DNA of 64,000 bases from Bacillus sp. RO1 (GTDB taxonomy: Bacteria; Bacillota; Bacilli; Bacillales; Bacillaceae_I): positions 50,494 through 114,493 of the forward strand of contig NZ_JAAZWB010000075.1 in assembly GCF_012524115.1 (NCBI RefSeq), in the 5' to 3' direction. Position numbers and translations under genes: made by a program. Below, piece by piece: positions 55,851-64,000 of this stretch. How positions within the stretch are numbered: position 1 is the stretch's first letter; the number at the start of each line of letters is the position of its first letter. Below the pieces are notes generated by a model, which saw only the letters and a program-made list of their open reading frames with translations, did no database searches and was not told the origin of the DNA.

Positions 55851-56084
55851 TTAATTTTCTTGCCGTTGTTGTTGCTTGATCAAAAGTGATGCAAAGTACT
55901 TCCTTGAATCAGCATGTTTAATGTGCAGGGTCTCTTCTTGGGAAATCTCTTTCTTGCCATCGTTTCGTTCCAGAACAAGATAGGACCCTTCTAAGTTCTC
56001 TTCTACATCTTTAATACGAAACCCTTTATTGATGAAAAAGTCTATCTTTTCTTTTTCTGCTATATATTGTTGATAATCACTCAA
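55851..56084 (-). CDS. Unknown 77-aa protein following the permease gene
   Basis: A 77-residue hydrophilic protein rich in Glu, Lys and Gln with a GFRIKDVEENLEGSYLVLER core. No known family is apparent to me. It starts with TTG at 56084 after AAGGAGG, 21 bases past the permease stop, so the two are probably co-transcribed. It may be an accessory of the transporter or simply an operon passenger. Confidence 0.6.
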   Translation of the reverse strand: MSDYQQYIAEKEKIDFFINKGFRIKDVEENLEGSYLVLERNDGKKEISQEETLHIKHADSRKYFASLLIKQQQRQEN

Positions 56085-56105
56085 AATATATTCCTCCTTA
56101 CTAAT

Positions 56106-57572
56106 TTAGCTCGAAAGCTCTTTTGGTTCCTCAAAAGTATCTGCATCCTCCAAAATCACCCAGTCTCTTCCAACTGTAATACCTAGGTACTTCTCATCAT
56201 CCGGGTCTTCTATTTCAGCCTGCTGATACTTTTTAAAGTACCAATATTTTGCCAGGATGTAATATAATCCCCCACCAACAACAAAACCGACAATAAAGGA
56301 GTAGTTTGCAAGATAATAAGCTGCCGCTCCCCCTACAAACCAAGAAATAAATCCTGCTACATTGAAGCCATTTGTATACCTGAACTGCCCATTGTTCTCA
56401 TAAAGATCATGAACATTCACACGGCGTTTTCTTAAAAGATAATAATCTGCAAACAGAATTCCCACAATTGCAGAAAGAATTCCACCGACAATCAATAAAA
56501 CGGGAATCAATATTCCAAACAAGTTCCAGGGTTGAACAACAGAACCTACAATCCCCGCAATGACAACTCCAGCCCAGAACGGAACCTTAGGACCTCCGAC
56601 ATTTGAAAAGATGGTGGCAGCCGGGATAAGATTGGCTGAAGCATTGGTGGACCACTGAGCAAAAATGATCATCAATAACAAAACACCTAGAACAATACCG
56701 CTAGCTGCCTCCTGCAGTGCGACAACAGGATCATAGTTAGATACGGCAATATAAGAAACACCACCGATAGCTACCATGAAGGTTTGTGTAATTGGCAAGG
56801 CAATGACGCTTCCGACAATGCTGGATTTGTTCCGTTTTAACCAGTTCCGTTCATACTTAGGTGCTTTAATGAAACGTGAGATGGATGGAATATCCGCTGC
56901 CAATGTTGCCCAAAATCCCATGTTACTGAATATTACAATCAGGAATGCCGTCACTGCAGCACCACCTGTTACTGGACTTTCAATCCAAGACCAAACTTCC
57001 CGACCTTGTTCCAAAGCTCTGTCAGAAAGGGTGGTGTACATCCAGGCAGATATAATGATAATGATTGGTGCCGCAAGATCAGCAAAGCGCTCAACAGCTT
57101 TAATGCCAAGAGCGGTATTAAGTAATTGAACAGCTGCAAAAATGAGAAAACACACAAACCAGTTATCAAAGCCTGTCAGGGTAAAAAGTATGGCATTCAT
57201 GGCGGTGGCTCCGAAATAGGTGTTTATACCAAACCAGAAAGATGCCGCCAAGCCACGGATGATGGAAGGGATATGTGTCCCTATCGTTCCGAATGGCGCC
57301 CTCATATAGACCGGGAATGATAGTCCGTGTTCAATTCCTATGTCTCCAGTTATGGTCATGAACAATCCGATGGCTACACTACCTATGATGGTAGCAAGTA
57401 TGACCCAACCGAGGGATAAGCTTTGCACGCCTGCTCCTCCGATTGCAAATGCTGCAAGTACTACTGCCATGCCGACCCACATGACTGCAAAGCCTAGTGT
57501 GCCGATTTTTCTGTTTGAGTGAGAGATTGGCAGCAGGTCTGGCGATTTTAAGTAACTTTCATTCTTTTTCAT
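56106..57572 (-). CDS. NCS1 family nucleobase/hydantoin permease
   Basis: A 488-residue membrane protein with about 12 helices. The N-terminal LLPISHSNRKIGTLGFAVMW and the helix-3 SFPVYMRAPFG segment are typical of NCS1 transporters (uracil, allantoin, hydantoin). Next to dihydropyrimidinase and PreTA it probably imports uracil or thymine, or dihydro forms. The ATG at 57572 follows GGGGTG at six bases. Substrate is inferred from context. Confidence 0.88.
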   Translation of the reverse strand: MKKNESYLKSPDLLPISHSNRKIGTLGFAVMWVGMAVVLAAFAIGGAGVQSLSLGWVILATIIGSVAIGLFMTITGDIGIEHGLSFPVYMRAPFGTIGTHIPSIIRGLAASFWFGINTYFGATAMNAILFTLTGFDNWFVCFLIFAAVQLLNTALGIKAVERFADLAAPIIIIISAWMYTTLSDRALEQGREVWSWIESPVTGGAAVTAFLIVIFSNMGFWATLAADIPSISRFIKAPKYERNWLKRNKSSIVGSVIALPITQTFMVAIGGVSYIAVSNYDPVVALQEAASGIVLGVLLLMIIFAQWSTNASANLIPAATIFSNVGGPKVPFWAGVVIAGIVGSVVQPWNLFGILIPVLLIVGGILSAIVGILFADYYLLRKRRVNVHDLYENNGQFRYTNGFNVAGFISWFVGGAAAYYLANYSFIVGFVVGGGLYYILAKYWYFKKYQQAEIEDPDDEKYLGITVGRDWVILEDADTFEEPKELSS

Positions 57573-57617
57573 CACAACACCCCATTAAAAAATTTAGATA
57601 TCTATCAACTCATGCAA

Positions 57618-57966
57618 ATCTCCGTTCCGGGTAATCGCTTTCCACTGGGCATGTGCTTGAGCCTCCCTCACCACGCTTAGATGCCACTGAAAATGTCTCT
57701 AATTTACGATGTTTGTTAGAAACCGCTGTTGATTTCCGCAAATGGCTTCACTTTCCTAAGGGCGTTGCTTGAGCCTCCTCGCTCCGCTGCGGGGTCTCAA
57801 CCTACCGCTATCTCCCTCAGGATTCTTCGCCTTTTGCTCCAATCAACAGCTAGAAATTTCTAAGTACATGAGATTTCAGTTTTCAGTGGCCTCTCTAACG
57901 CTTCAGGGGTCTCAACTTACCACTATCTCGAGCTGGAGTCTCTCACCCTGCACTTAGAACTGCAAG
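57618..57966 (-). repeat. Composite nested repeat B[C[A]C]B between hydA and the permease
   Basis: B halves at about 57618-57678 and 57896-57966 enclose arms C, CCACTGAAAA at 57682-57691 and TTTTCAGTGG at 57881-57890, a perfect 10-bp inverted pair. Inside them is repeat A at 57722-57853 with the ends CCGCTGTTGATTTCCGC and AATCAACAGCTAG. The order is the same as in the copy in front of alaS. No gene is seen in 57573-58067. Confidence 0.82.
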
Positions 57967-57994
57967 GGAATAACGCTTGTTTTTGATATAACAA

Positions 57995-58029
57995 ATGCTC
58001 GACCTAGGGTGATTTTGTAGGTCAAGCAT
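57995..58029 (-). terminator. hydA terminator
   Basis: A 12-bp stem with one G-U pair (ATGCTTGACCTA with TAGGTCGAGCAT) is followed by TTTG on the minus strand, about 40 bases past hydA. Confidence 0.75.
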
Positions 58030-58067
58030 ACGGAGGTTGGTTGATAAGAATTAGTACGTTTGCTGGG

Positions 58068-59492
58068 TTAGATGGACAAGGTCTCGTTCTGTTTTAGTTG
58101 GGATGTTGCTCCATATTTGTTGCGTTTAATATACTGCCCGTTTCCTGCTTTACCGACAAATTGCTTATCACGGACGACAAAGTTACCTCGAACCAAAACA
58201 GAAACAGGTTCACCGGTAATTTTCATTCCTTCAAATGCATTATAATCAACGGCCATATGGTGGGTGGAAGCTGATATTACCCTTTCATGGTTCGGATCGA
58301 AAATGACGATATCTGCATCAGCTCCAACAGAAATGGTTCCTTTTTTAGGAAACATTCCAAAAAGCTTTGCGACTCTTGTGGAAACAATGTCGACGAACTG
58401 ATTGATGGATATTCGGCCTTTTTTCACACCTTCTGAAAATAAAATGCTTACTCTGTCTTCAATCATTGGCCCCCCATTTGGTATTTTGGTAAAATCACCT
58501 TTTCCAAGCGTTTTTTGACCTTCAAAATCAAACGAGCATTGATCAGAGCCAAGAGTCTGAAGTTGACCGCTTTTTAAGGCATTCCATAAAACATCTTGGT
58601 GCCATTTATCACGCAATGGAGGGGACCATACGTATTTGGCTCCTTCAAAATTCGGTTTCTCCAAATAGCTTTTATCAAGAGCCAGGTATTGTGGACAGGT
58701 CTCTCCCCAAATTTCCACCCCTTTGTTTCTTGCTTCGGCAATTTTTTCTACTGCTTCCGCACAGGACACATGAACGACATAAAGCTGAGAATCAGCTAGA
58801 GAAGTTAGTTGTGCAGCCCTTCCAGTGGCTTCTCCTTCCACTTCTGGAGGCCTTGTTAGGGCATGGTAGATTGGGTCTGTATTCCCATTTTCCAATGCTT
58901 CTTTCGTTAGATAATCAATGACATCTCCGTTTTCAGCATGAACCATGACAAGCGCTCCGAGATCCTTTGCTGCCTTTAATGTATGAAACAGAGTTGCATC
59001 ATCTGCCTGGAATACATTTTTATATGCCATAAATACTTTAAAAGATGTGATGCCTTCTTTCTCAATTACTTGAGGAAGCTCCTTCAATACCGTTTCGTTC
59101 ATTTCACCAATCATCAAATGGAAGCTGTAGTCGATCACTGCTTTATGCTTTGACTTGTCATGCCAAGTTTTAATAGCATCTTGAAGCGGTCGGCCCTTTT
59201 CTGTCAAACAGAAATCAATGATGGATGTCGTTCCTCCAAATGCAGCAGCCATTGTTCCACTTTCAAAATCATCTTTTGTTACAGTGCCTCCAAACGGCAT
59301 ATCCAAATGAGTATGAGGGTCAATTGCACCAGGAAAGATAAAACAGCCTTTTGCATCGATCACTTCCGCATCTGCTGAGGAAAGGTTGAGCCCGATGGAA
59401 GAGATTGTTTCTCCGTCAATTAAGATGTCCGCTTCATACTGATCGCTTGCTGTCACAATTATTCCGTTCTTTATTAATTTTTTTGCTGCCAT
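58068..59492 (-). CDS. hydA: Dihydropyrimidinase
   Basis: A 474-residue cyclic amidohydrolase that opens dihydrouracil to N-carbamoyl-beta-alanine. Metal ligands are visible: DPHTHLDM (two His), the carboxylated Lys in ITSFKVFMAYK, later His residues (MVHAENGD; VVHVSCAEA) and the late Asp (GSDQCSFD). Enzymes of this build also act on hydantoins. The ATG at 59492 fits GGGGGA better than one three codons earlier. It starts 15 bases after preA. Confidence 0.94.
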   Translation of the reverse strand: MAAKKLIKNGIIVTASDQYEADILIDGETISSIGLNLSSADAEVIDAKGCFIFPGAIDPHTHLDMPFGGTVTKDDFESGTMAAAFGGTTSIIDFCLTEKGRPLQDAIKTWHDKSKHKAVIDYSFHLMIGEMNETVLKELPQVIEKEGITSFKVFMAYKNVFQADDATLFHTLKAAKDLGALVMVHAENGDVIDYLTKEALENGNTDPIYHALTRPPEVEGEATGRAAQLTSLADSQLYVVHVSCAEAVEKIAEARNKGVEIWGETCPQYLALDKSYLEKPNFEGAKYVWSPPLRDKWHQDVLWNALKSGQLQTLGSDQCSFDFEGQKTLGKGDFTKIPNGGPMIEDRVSILFSEGVKKGRISINQFVDIVSTRVAKLFGMFPKKGTISVGADADIVIFDPNHERVISASTHHMAVDYNAFEGMKITGEPVSVLVRGNFVVRDKQFVGKAGNGQYIKRNKYGATSQLKQNETLSI

Positions 59493-59507
59493 TTGTTTCA
59501 TTCCCCC

Positions 59508-60794
59508 TTATTTAACCGTATCCACTTCACATTGCTTCAATAATCCAAGAGCAGACTGCCTGTCATTCCATGTCATCGGTGGCTGTTCATGTGGAAGCTC
59601 CACCATAGTAATAGCATCATCCACCGGACAGACAATGGAACATAAATTACATCCAACACAATCTTCTTCTCTAACCTGTAAGTATGGTTTTCCTGAAGGA
59701 TCTTTCAGCATATCAATACACTGATGGGAAGTATCCTCACAGGCAATATGACATTTATTGCAGTTAATACAGGTATCCTGATTGATTCTTGCTACAATCT
59801 TATAGTTCAAATCAAGATTACCCCAGTCGGAATATTTGGGTACAGATTTCCCTACAAGGTCCATAACCCTCGCAATTCCTTTTTCATCTAAGTAATTGTT
59901 CAGTCCATCAAGCATGTCTTCTACAATACGGAAACCATGATGCATGGCTGCGGTACAAATCTGAACACCTGTTGCACCCATTAACATGAACTCCACCGCA
60001 TTTTGCCAGTTAGAGACACCGCCCATACCGGAAATCGGCACATTTATTCTTGGATTTCTTGCACATTCTCCCACCATATTAAGGGCTATCGGTTTTACAG
60101 CAGGTCCACAATATCCACCATGGGCACCTTTCCCACCTACATGAGGTATCGTGTTCCAGCTATCAATGTCCACACCAGCGAGGCTGTTTATCGTATTGAT
60201 CATACTGACAGCATCCGCTCCCCCTCTGACTGCTGCCTCTGCCGTTACCGTGATATCTGTGATATTTGGGGTCAATTTAACGATGACAGGAGTATTTGCT
60301 GCTTCTTTAGCCCAATACGTTTGCTTTTCCACTAGCTCCGGCACCTGACCGGATGCAGAACCCATGCCTCTTTCCGCCATTCCGTGCGGACAGCCAAAGT
60401 TCAACTCAAGTCCATCCACCCCTACTGCTTCGACCTTTTTCACAATTTCATGCCATTTTTCCTGTTTTGGTTCTACCATCAAGGAGGCAACGACCGCTCG
60501 ATCTGGGAACTTCTTTTTTGTTTCTTCTATTTCTCTTAAGTTCACTTCCAAAGGTCTGTCGGTAATAAGTTCAATATTGTTGAATCCGGCTACTCTCTGT
60601 CCATTAAAACTAACCGCTGCAAATCGGGATGACACATTGATAATTGGATCGCCAAGAGTCTTCCATACAGCGCCTCCCCACCCTGCTTCAAAAGCACGCT
60701 GTACCTGATAACCAGAATTAGTTGGCGGTGCAGAAGCTAGCCAGAATGGATTAGGTGCTTTAATGCCTGCCAAATTTATCGATAGATCTGCCAT
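59508..60794 (-). CDS. preA: NAD-dependent dihydropyrimidine dehydrogenase, subunit PreA
   Basis: A 428-residue subunit that reduces uracil and thymine. An FMN-binding TIM-barrel domain (residues 1 to about 320, with the catalytic Cys in LNFGCPHGM) is followed by a two-cluster ferredoxin domain: CINCNKCHIACED and CVGCNLCSIVCPVDD. It works with PreT, which lies 25 bases upstream. Confidence 0.95.
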   Translation of the reverse strand: MADLSINLAGIKAPNPFWLASAPPTNSGYQVQRAFEAGWGGAVWKTLGDPIINVSSRFAAVSFNGQRVAGFNNIELITDRPLEVNLREIEETKKKFPDRAVVASLMVEPKQEKWHEIVKKVEAVGVDGLELNFGCPHGMAERGMGSASGQVPELVEKQTYWAKEAANTPVIVKLTPNITDITVTAEAAVRGGADAVSMINTINSLAGVDIDSWNTIPHVGGKGAHGGYCGPAVKPIALNMVGECARNPRINVPISGMGGVSNWQNAVEFMLMGATGVQICTAAMHHGFRIVEDMLDGLNNYLDEKGIARVMDLVGKSVPKYSDWGNLDLNYKIVARINQDTCINCNKCHIACEDTSHQCIDMLKDPSGKPYLQVREEDCVGCNLCSIVCPVDDAITMVELPHEQPPMTWNDRQSALGLLKQCEVDTVK

Positions 60795-60819
60795 TTGCTT
60801 TCCCCCCTCTTATACCTAT

Positions 60820-62190
60820 TTAGGCTGTCTCCACCTTGCTTTTCACCAATTTTTCATATAGTGCATATGCGGTAAGTTTTCCTTGCTCCGCAGCAGTTAC
60901 TACCATGGCCTCTCCTTGCCCTTTACCAAAAACGACATCCCCGCAGGCGAATACTTTTTCGTTTGAGGTTTGATGAGTATGCTTATCTATTTTCACAACT
61001 CCACCGTCGTGAGTGAGACCAAATTCTTCAATAAGACTTGTATATCTTGTTTGACCTATTGCCTTAATGACTGCGTCTACTTGAAGTGTAAATTCGGACC
61101 CTTCCACTTTCACAGGCCTTCTTCTTCCATCAGCATCTGTGGCACCAAGTTCCATCCTTATACATTCGATGGCCGTGACATCACCACTTTCGTTTCCGAT
61201 AATTCTACTCGGCGCGGTAAGCCAGCGAAATTCTACACCGTCCTGCTTTGCAAACTCATATTCAAAATCATAGGCAGTCATTTCTTCCTGGGTTCGGCGA
61301 TATAATATTTTTACATTTTCAGCGCCAAGCCTTACCGAACAGGTAGCACCATCAATGGCAGTATTACCTGCACCAATGACCACGACATTTTTTCCTTTGA
61401 ATTTATCTGTAATGCTATTGGTCTTTGTTTCTTTTACAAAGTCTATCGCATCATACACTCCATTCAAATCTTCTCCGTCAATTCCTAGCATTGGAACACT
61501 AGCCATGCCAATCGCTAAAATAACACCATCATAATGAGTCAGGATTTCTTCTACTGAAATGTCCACTCCCACTCTTGTATTAGTACGTATCTCCACATCT
61601 AAGCTTTTAACCTGTTCCACTTCCCAAAAAGAAACACTTTTAGGTAGGCGGAAGGAGACTATGCCGTACGTATTCAGACCGCCTGCTTCTTGCTCTGCTT
61701 CAAAAACAGTAACCTGGAATCCAAGTAGAGCCAATTCACGTGCGGCAGAAAGCCCTGCTGGTCCACCTCCGACAATCGCTACTTTTTTTCCATTGGATTT
61801 TCCTTTTCGGAAAAGAACTTGCTCATTTTTAATAGCCCAATCTGTGGCATAACGCTGAAGATCACCAATGATAATCGGTTTTGTATGGTGATTCAGAACG
61901 CATGCCCCTTCACAAAGCTCCTCTGTCGGACATACCCGCGAACAGCTCGCTCCGACAGGGTTGGCACTCATAATTGTTTTAGCTGAACCTTTTAAATTAC
62001 CGGAAGCAATTTTTTTTATAAAAGAAGGAATATCAATACTTGTCGGGCACGCTACAATACATGGTGCATCGTAGCAATATAAACAACGGTTGGCCTCTTC
62101 TAGTGCTTCCCTGTCTGTTAAACCCGGTTTTGCTTCCATAAAGTTAACCGTTAAATCTTCTAAATCAATTCGTTTCATGGCCCCTTTCAC
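60820..62190 (-). CDS. preT: NAD-dependent dihydropyrimidine dehydrogenase, subunit PreT
   Basis: A 456-residue flavoprotein electron-input subunit. N-terminal Fe-S cysteines (CLYCYDAPCIVACP; GASCSRVCPTEELCEGAC) precede a FAD-binding GGGPAGLSAARE and a second dinucleotide motif GAGNTAIDGA for NADH. It passes electrons to PreA. A GTG at 62190 fits GGGGAGT; an ATG four codons later is an alternative start. Confidence 0.94.
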   Translation of the reverse strand: MKGAMKRIDLEDLTVNFMEAKPGLTDREALEEANRCLYCYDAPCIVACPTSIDIPSFIKKIASGNLKGSAKTIMSANPVGASCSRVCPTEELCEGACVLNHHTKPIIIGDLQRYATDWAIKNEQVLFRKGKSNGKKVAIVGGGPAGLSAARELALLGFQVTVFEAEQEAGGLNTYGIVSFRLPKSVSFWEVEQVKSLDVEIRTNTRVGVDISVEEILTHYDGVILAIGMASVPMLGIDGEDLNGVYDAIDFVKETKTNSITDKFKGKNVVVIGAGNTAIDGATCSVRLGAENVKILYRRTQEEMTAYDFEYEFAKQDGVEFRWLTAPSRIIGNESGDVTAIECIRMELGATDADGRRRPVKVEGSEFTLQVDAVIKAIGQTRYTSLIEEFGLTHDGGVVKIDKHTHQTSNEKVFACGDVVFGKGQGEAMVVTAAEQGKLTAYALYEKLVKSKVETA

Positions 62191-62222
62191 ATACCCACTC
62201 CCCTTTATCCATTTCTCGCAAG

Positions 62223-62301
62223 AAAAAAAGGTAATCCATATCGACGGATGTGCCCAATATAAAATACTGGAATCAGGTTCACAAACTGCGAATGAATTAC
62301 C
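62223..62301 (-). ncRNA. Folded intergenic RNA candidate between pydC and preT
   Basis: On the minus strand an outer stem GGTAATTC/GGATTACC (62294-62301 with 62230-62237) encloses an inner TGTG/CACA stem and a 7-bp top hairpin CCAGTAT/ATATTGG (62254-62270), with unpaired loops between; the outer 3' arm runs into seven T. It starts 9 bases after the pydC stop. It may be an attenuator or a terminator. The loop text GAACCTGAT recalls part of the TPP aptamer, but the rest of that aptamer is absent. Confidence 0.5.
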
Positions 62302-62310
62302 TCTTGTCCT

Positions 62311-63201
62311 TTACGGCAAAAGTGCGGTCATTTCTTCATATGTCTCCGGTCGTCTGTCACGGTAAAATTGCCACACATCTCTCACTTCACGGATTAATTT
62401 TTTATTCATTTCACCAATGATAACTTCATCTTGGTCCCTGCTACCGATGGATACAAACGACCCTCGTGGATCAACTAAATAAGACTGTCCATAAAACTCG
62501 CCCATTTTCCAAGGACCTTCCACACCAACCCTATTGATGGCACCAACATAATAGCCATTTGCCACTGCATGAGCAGGTTGTTCAAGCTTCCACAAGTATT
62601 CTGATAATCCTGCCACTGTAGCGGAAGGATTAAAGACAATCTCGGCACCTTTCAAACCAAGCAGTCTTGCACCTTCAGGAAAATGTCGGTCATAGCATAT
62701 GTACACACCAACTTTGGCATATGCTGTATCAAAAATCGGATAACCAAGGTTCCCTGGTTTAAAATAGAATTTCTCCCAGAAACCATGTCCTTGATTTCCT
62801 ACCCCGACTTGAGGAATATGTTGTTTACGGTATTTTCCGAGATATTTACCATCCGCATCAATAACAGCTGCGGTATTGTAGTATGTCGCGATGCCTTCTC
62901 TTTCATAAATGGGAAGTACAATGACTACCCCAAGTTCTTTAGCAAGGTCTTGGAACAGTTTTGTGGTGGGACCATTTGGAATTTCTTCGGCAGCCTCATA
63001 CCACTTCGCATTCTGTTCACTGCAAAAGTATGGACCGTAGAAGATTTCCTGAAGGCAGATAATTTGAGCACCCTTTGCTTTCGCTTCCCTTACAAGTTTA
63101 ATGTGCTTTTCAATGGCTGCTTTTTTATGTACTTCCACAGCCTCTGAGCCATCCACATCATTAGAAGCTTGAATCAAACCTATCATCACTTTGTCGGACA
63201 T
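62311..63201 (-). CDS. pydC: Beta-ureidopropionase (N-carbamoyl-beta-alanine amidohydrolase)
   Basis: A 296-residue nitrilase-superfamily hydrolase. The triad is present: Glu in CLQEIFYGPYF, Lys in GKYRKQHIPQ and Cys in VYICYDRHFPEGARL. It releases beta-alanine, CO2 and ammonia in the third step of the reductive pathway. The ATG at 63201 follows AAAGGAGG; the longer frame includes this site. It is the first gene of the pydC-preT-preA-hydA unit. Confidence 0.92.
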   Translation of the reverse strand: MSDKVMIGLIQASNDVDGSEAVEVHKKAAIEKHIKLVREAKAKGAQIICLQEIFYGPYFCSEQNAKWYEAAEEIPNGPTTKLFQDLAKELGVVIVLPIYEREGIATYYNTAAVIDADGKYLGKYRKQHIPQVGVGNQGHGFWEKFYFKPGNLGYPIFDTAYAKVGVYICYDRHFPEGARLLGLKGAEIVFNPSATVAGLSEYLWKLEQPAHAVANGYYVGAINRVGVEGPWKMGEFYGQSYLVDPRGSFVSIGSRDQDEVIIGEMNKKLIREVRDVWQFYRDRRPETYEEMTALLP

Positions 63202-63358
63202 ATATGAACCTCCTTTTGATGATTGCATGAAAAAATAAATTATTAGAATAATTAGAACTTTATGTATATTTTACTGTCTTTAGGATTCTATTTCACTATA
63301 CATAATGTCAAATGATACAAGGGTAGGACTGTCCACAATGTAAAACGACAGTAACCAA

Positions 63359-63482
63359 GTTGATTGGAGTGGAAGGCGCGTAGACGCGCGCTTGAGGAAG
63401 GGACATGTGAGACCCAGGAGGCGCAAACCCAGAGAGGATGCTCACGTCCCGCCTGGGGAAGCGCCTTGAACGTTAATCAACG
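63359..63482. repeat. Dispersed inverted-repeat element upstream of pydC
   Basis: The ends GTTGATTGGAGTGGAAGGCGC and GCGCCTTGAACGTTAATCAAC pair imperfectly. The body carries GTGAGACCCAGGAGG and GCTCACGTCCCGCC. It resembles another widespread Bacillus intergenic repeat and is related in style, not in exact sequence, to repeats A and B. Confidence 0.6.
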
Positions 63483-63614
63483 CTTTAAACGCGAATAAGC
63501 ATCTACCCTAAGGTAATCAAGTTCTCAGATGCTTTGATATATTGTCCCAAGCTTGCCTTTACGTTTCATCCTTTATGGTTTCATATCGGCGGAGAAGAAA
63601 TCTCATCTTCTTTT

Positions 63615-63874
63615 TTCTCGTTACTGATACCTTCTCCTTTTTTCTCGTCAATGAGGTCTTCGTGACCTCTATGAGGACCTCTCTTCTCCTTTTTTCTCGT
63701 CGATGACGTCTTCATCACCTCTATGAAGACCTTTCTCCTCCTTTTCTTTCGTCGATGAGGGTCTTCATCACCTCTATGAGGACCTCTCTTCTCCTTTTCT
63801 CTCGTCGATGAGGTCTTCATCACCTCTATGAGGACCTCTCTCCTCCTTTTTTCTCGTCAATGAGGTCTTCATCA
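63615..63874. repeat. 52-bp minisatellite with internal hairpins
   Basis: Units begin CTCTATGAGGACCTCTC at 63667, 63719, 63772 and 63824 (52, 53 and 52 bp), plus one degenerate unit before. Across each unit junction GAGGTCTTCAT and ATGAGGACCTC pair (one G-U). The step is not a multiple of three, so a short frame running through it is not a meaningful protein. The last unit stops at 63874 where the IS begins. Confidence 0.85.
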
Positions 63875-64000
63875 TGAACTGCCCCCTGTCAAGTAGACAC
63901 TTGAAATAATAAAACAAGACTAAGCTGTCTTAGCCCTGTATTCTAAAGGGCTAAGACCGTTTAATCGTTTTTGATAACGGTCATGATTATAAAAATGAAT
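63875..64000 (-). mobile_element. End of an IS3-family (IS150-like) insertion sequence
   Basis: The terminal repeat TGAACTGCCCCCTGTCAAGT begins at 63875 with the TG end and GAACTG pattern common in this group. Transposase code begins 20 bases further in. The rest of the element is beyond the window. Confidence 0.8.
63920..64000 (-). CDS. IS3-family transposase OrfB, C-terminal end (partial)
   Basis: Only the last 26 residues are visible, ending RYQKRLNGLSPLEYRAKTA and a TAG stop. The R-x-Q-K-x-L-N-G-L-S-P-x-E-Y pattern is the typical end of IS3-group DDE transposases. Whether the gene is intact cannot be seen. Confidence 0.82.
   Translation of the reverse strand: MHFYNHDRYQKRLNGLSPLEYRAKTA

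Noticed and set aside
62230..62301. TPP riboswitch, because of GAACCTGAT on the minus strand
   Set aside because: The CTGAGA part and the rest of the aptamer are missing, and no thiamine gene follows.
63581..63823. An 80-codon Lys/Arg/Glu-rich minus-strand frame
   Set aside because: It runs through a 52-bp minisatellite whose unit is not a multiple of three and lacks a ribosome site.
63615..63874. Tandem repeats considered as a CRISPR array
   Set aside because: Units abut without unique spacers and no cas genes are present.

Overview
The window is a low-GC Firmicute chromosome, very probably an endospore-forming member of the Bacillaceae. The evidence is SigK, SpoIIP, Gpr and Sda, the ComE operon, and long runs of Bacillus subtilis gene order (lepA-hemW; yqxA-spoIIP-gpr; rpsT/holA; comEC-EB-EA/comER; yqeM-rsfS-yqeK-nadD-yhbY-aroE-yqeH-yqeG; yrrT-mtnN-mccA-mccB; yrrS-pbpI-greA-udk-trhP2-trhP1-trmR-mltG; yrzB-yrrK-yrzL-alaS-yrrI). 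I cannot name the species. Most genes lie on the minus strand. Many use GTG or TTG starts with strong GGAGG ribosome sites, so starts were set by the ribosome site rather than by the longest frame.

Layout. 1-7.3 kb: end of hemW, lepA, the spore genes yqxA-spoIIP-gpr, ribosomal protein S20, a 21-bp iterated repeat, and holA. 7.6-17.5 kb: yqzM, the competence genes, and the yqe cluster for ribosome assembly, NAD and shikimate synthesis. 17.5-22.3 kb: sda with upstream DnaA boxes, psd, pepF, a small Gly/Pro-rich membrane protein and an uninterrupted sigK. 22.5-27.8 kb (accessory): a candidate PlcR/PapR-like peptide-signalling cassette, an OpuF-type compatible-solute importer with fused permease and binding domains, and a secreted nuclease. 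27.6-33.5 kb: methionine-to-cysteine conversion genes with a carboxypeptidase inserted. 33.6-36.2 kb: a lipoprotein and a NERD-domain protein. 36.3-45.5 kb: cell wall, tRNA wobble-uridine modification and NsrR. 45.8-49.2 kb: alaS and its T-box leader, separated by a composite repeat. 50.3-63.2 kb (accessory): an apparently complete reductive uracil/thymine degradation locus. 63.2-64 kb: a repeat element, a 52-bp minisatellite, and the end of an IS3-family element that cuts into the minisatellite.

How the genes work together. In the pyrimidine locus an NCS1 permease imports the base. PreT-PreA reduce it, HydA opens the ring, PydC releases beta-alanine or its methyl derivative, an aminotransferase makes the semialdehyde, and MmsA yields acetyl-CoA or propionyl-CoA; a PucR-type protein is the likely regulator. 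In the cassette at 22.5-24 kb, a 38-aa secreted peptide and a 78-aa unknown protein are read divergently from a TPR regulator, and three 10-bp repeats lie between them.

At least six copies of a dispersed ~130-bp repeat (A), plus a second repeat (B), sit between genes in the right two thirds. Twice A lies inside B behind a third pair of inverted arms. The best leads are the signalling cassette, the nested repeats (one separating the alaS T-box from its gene), the 21-bp iteron arrays, and a folded intergenic RNA candidate between pydC and preT.
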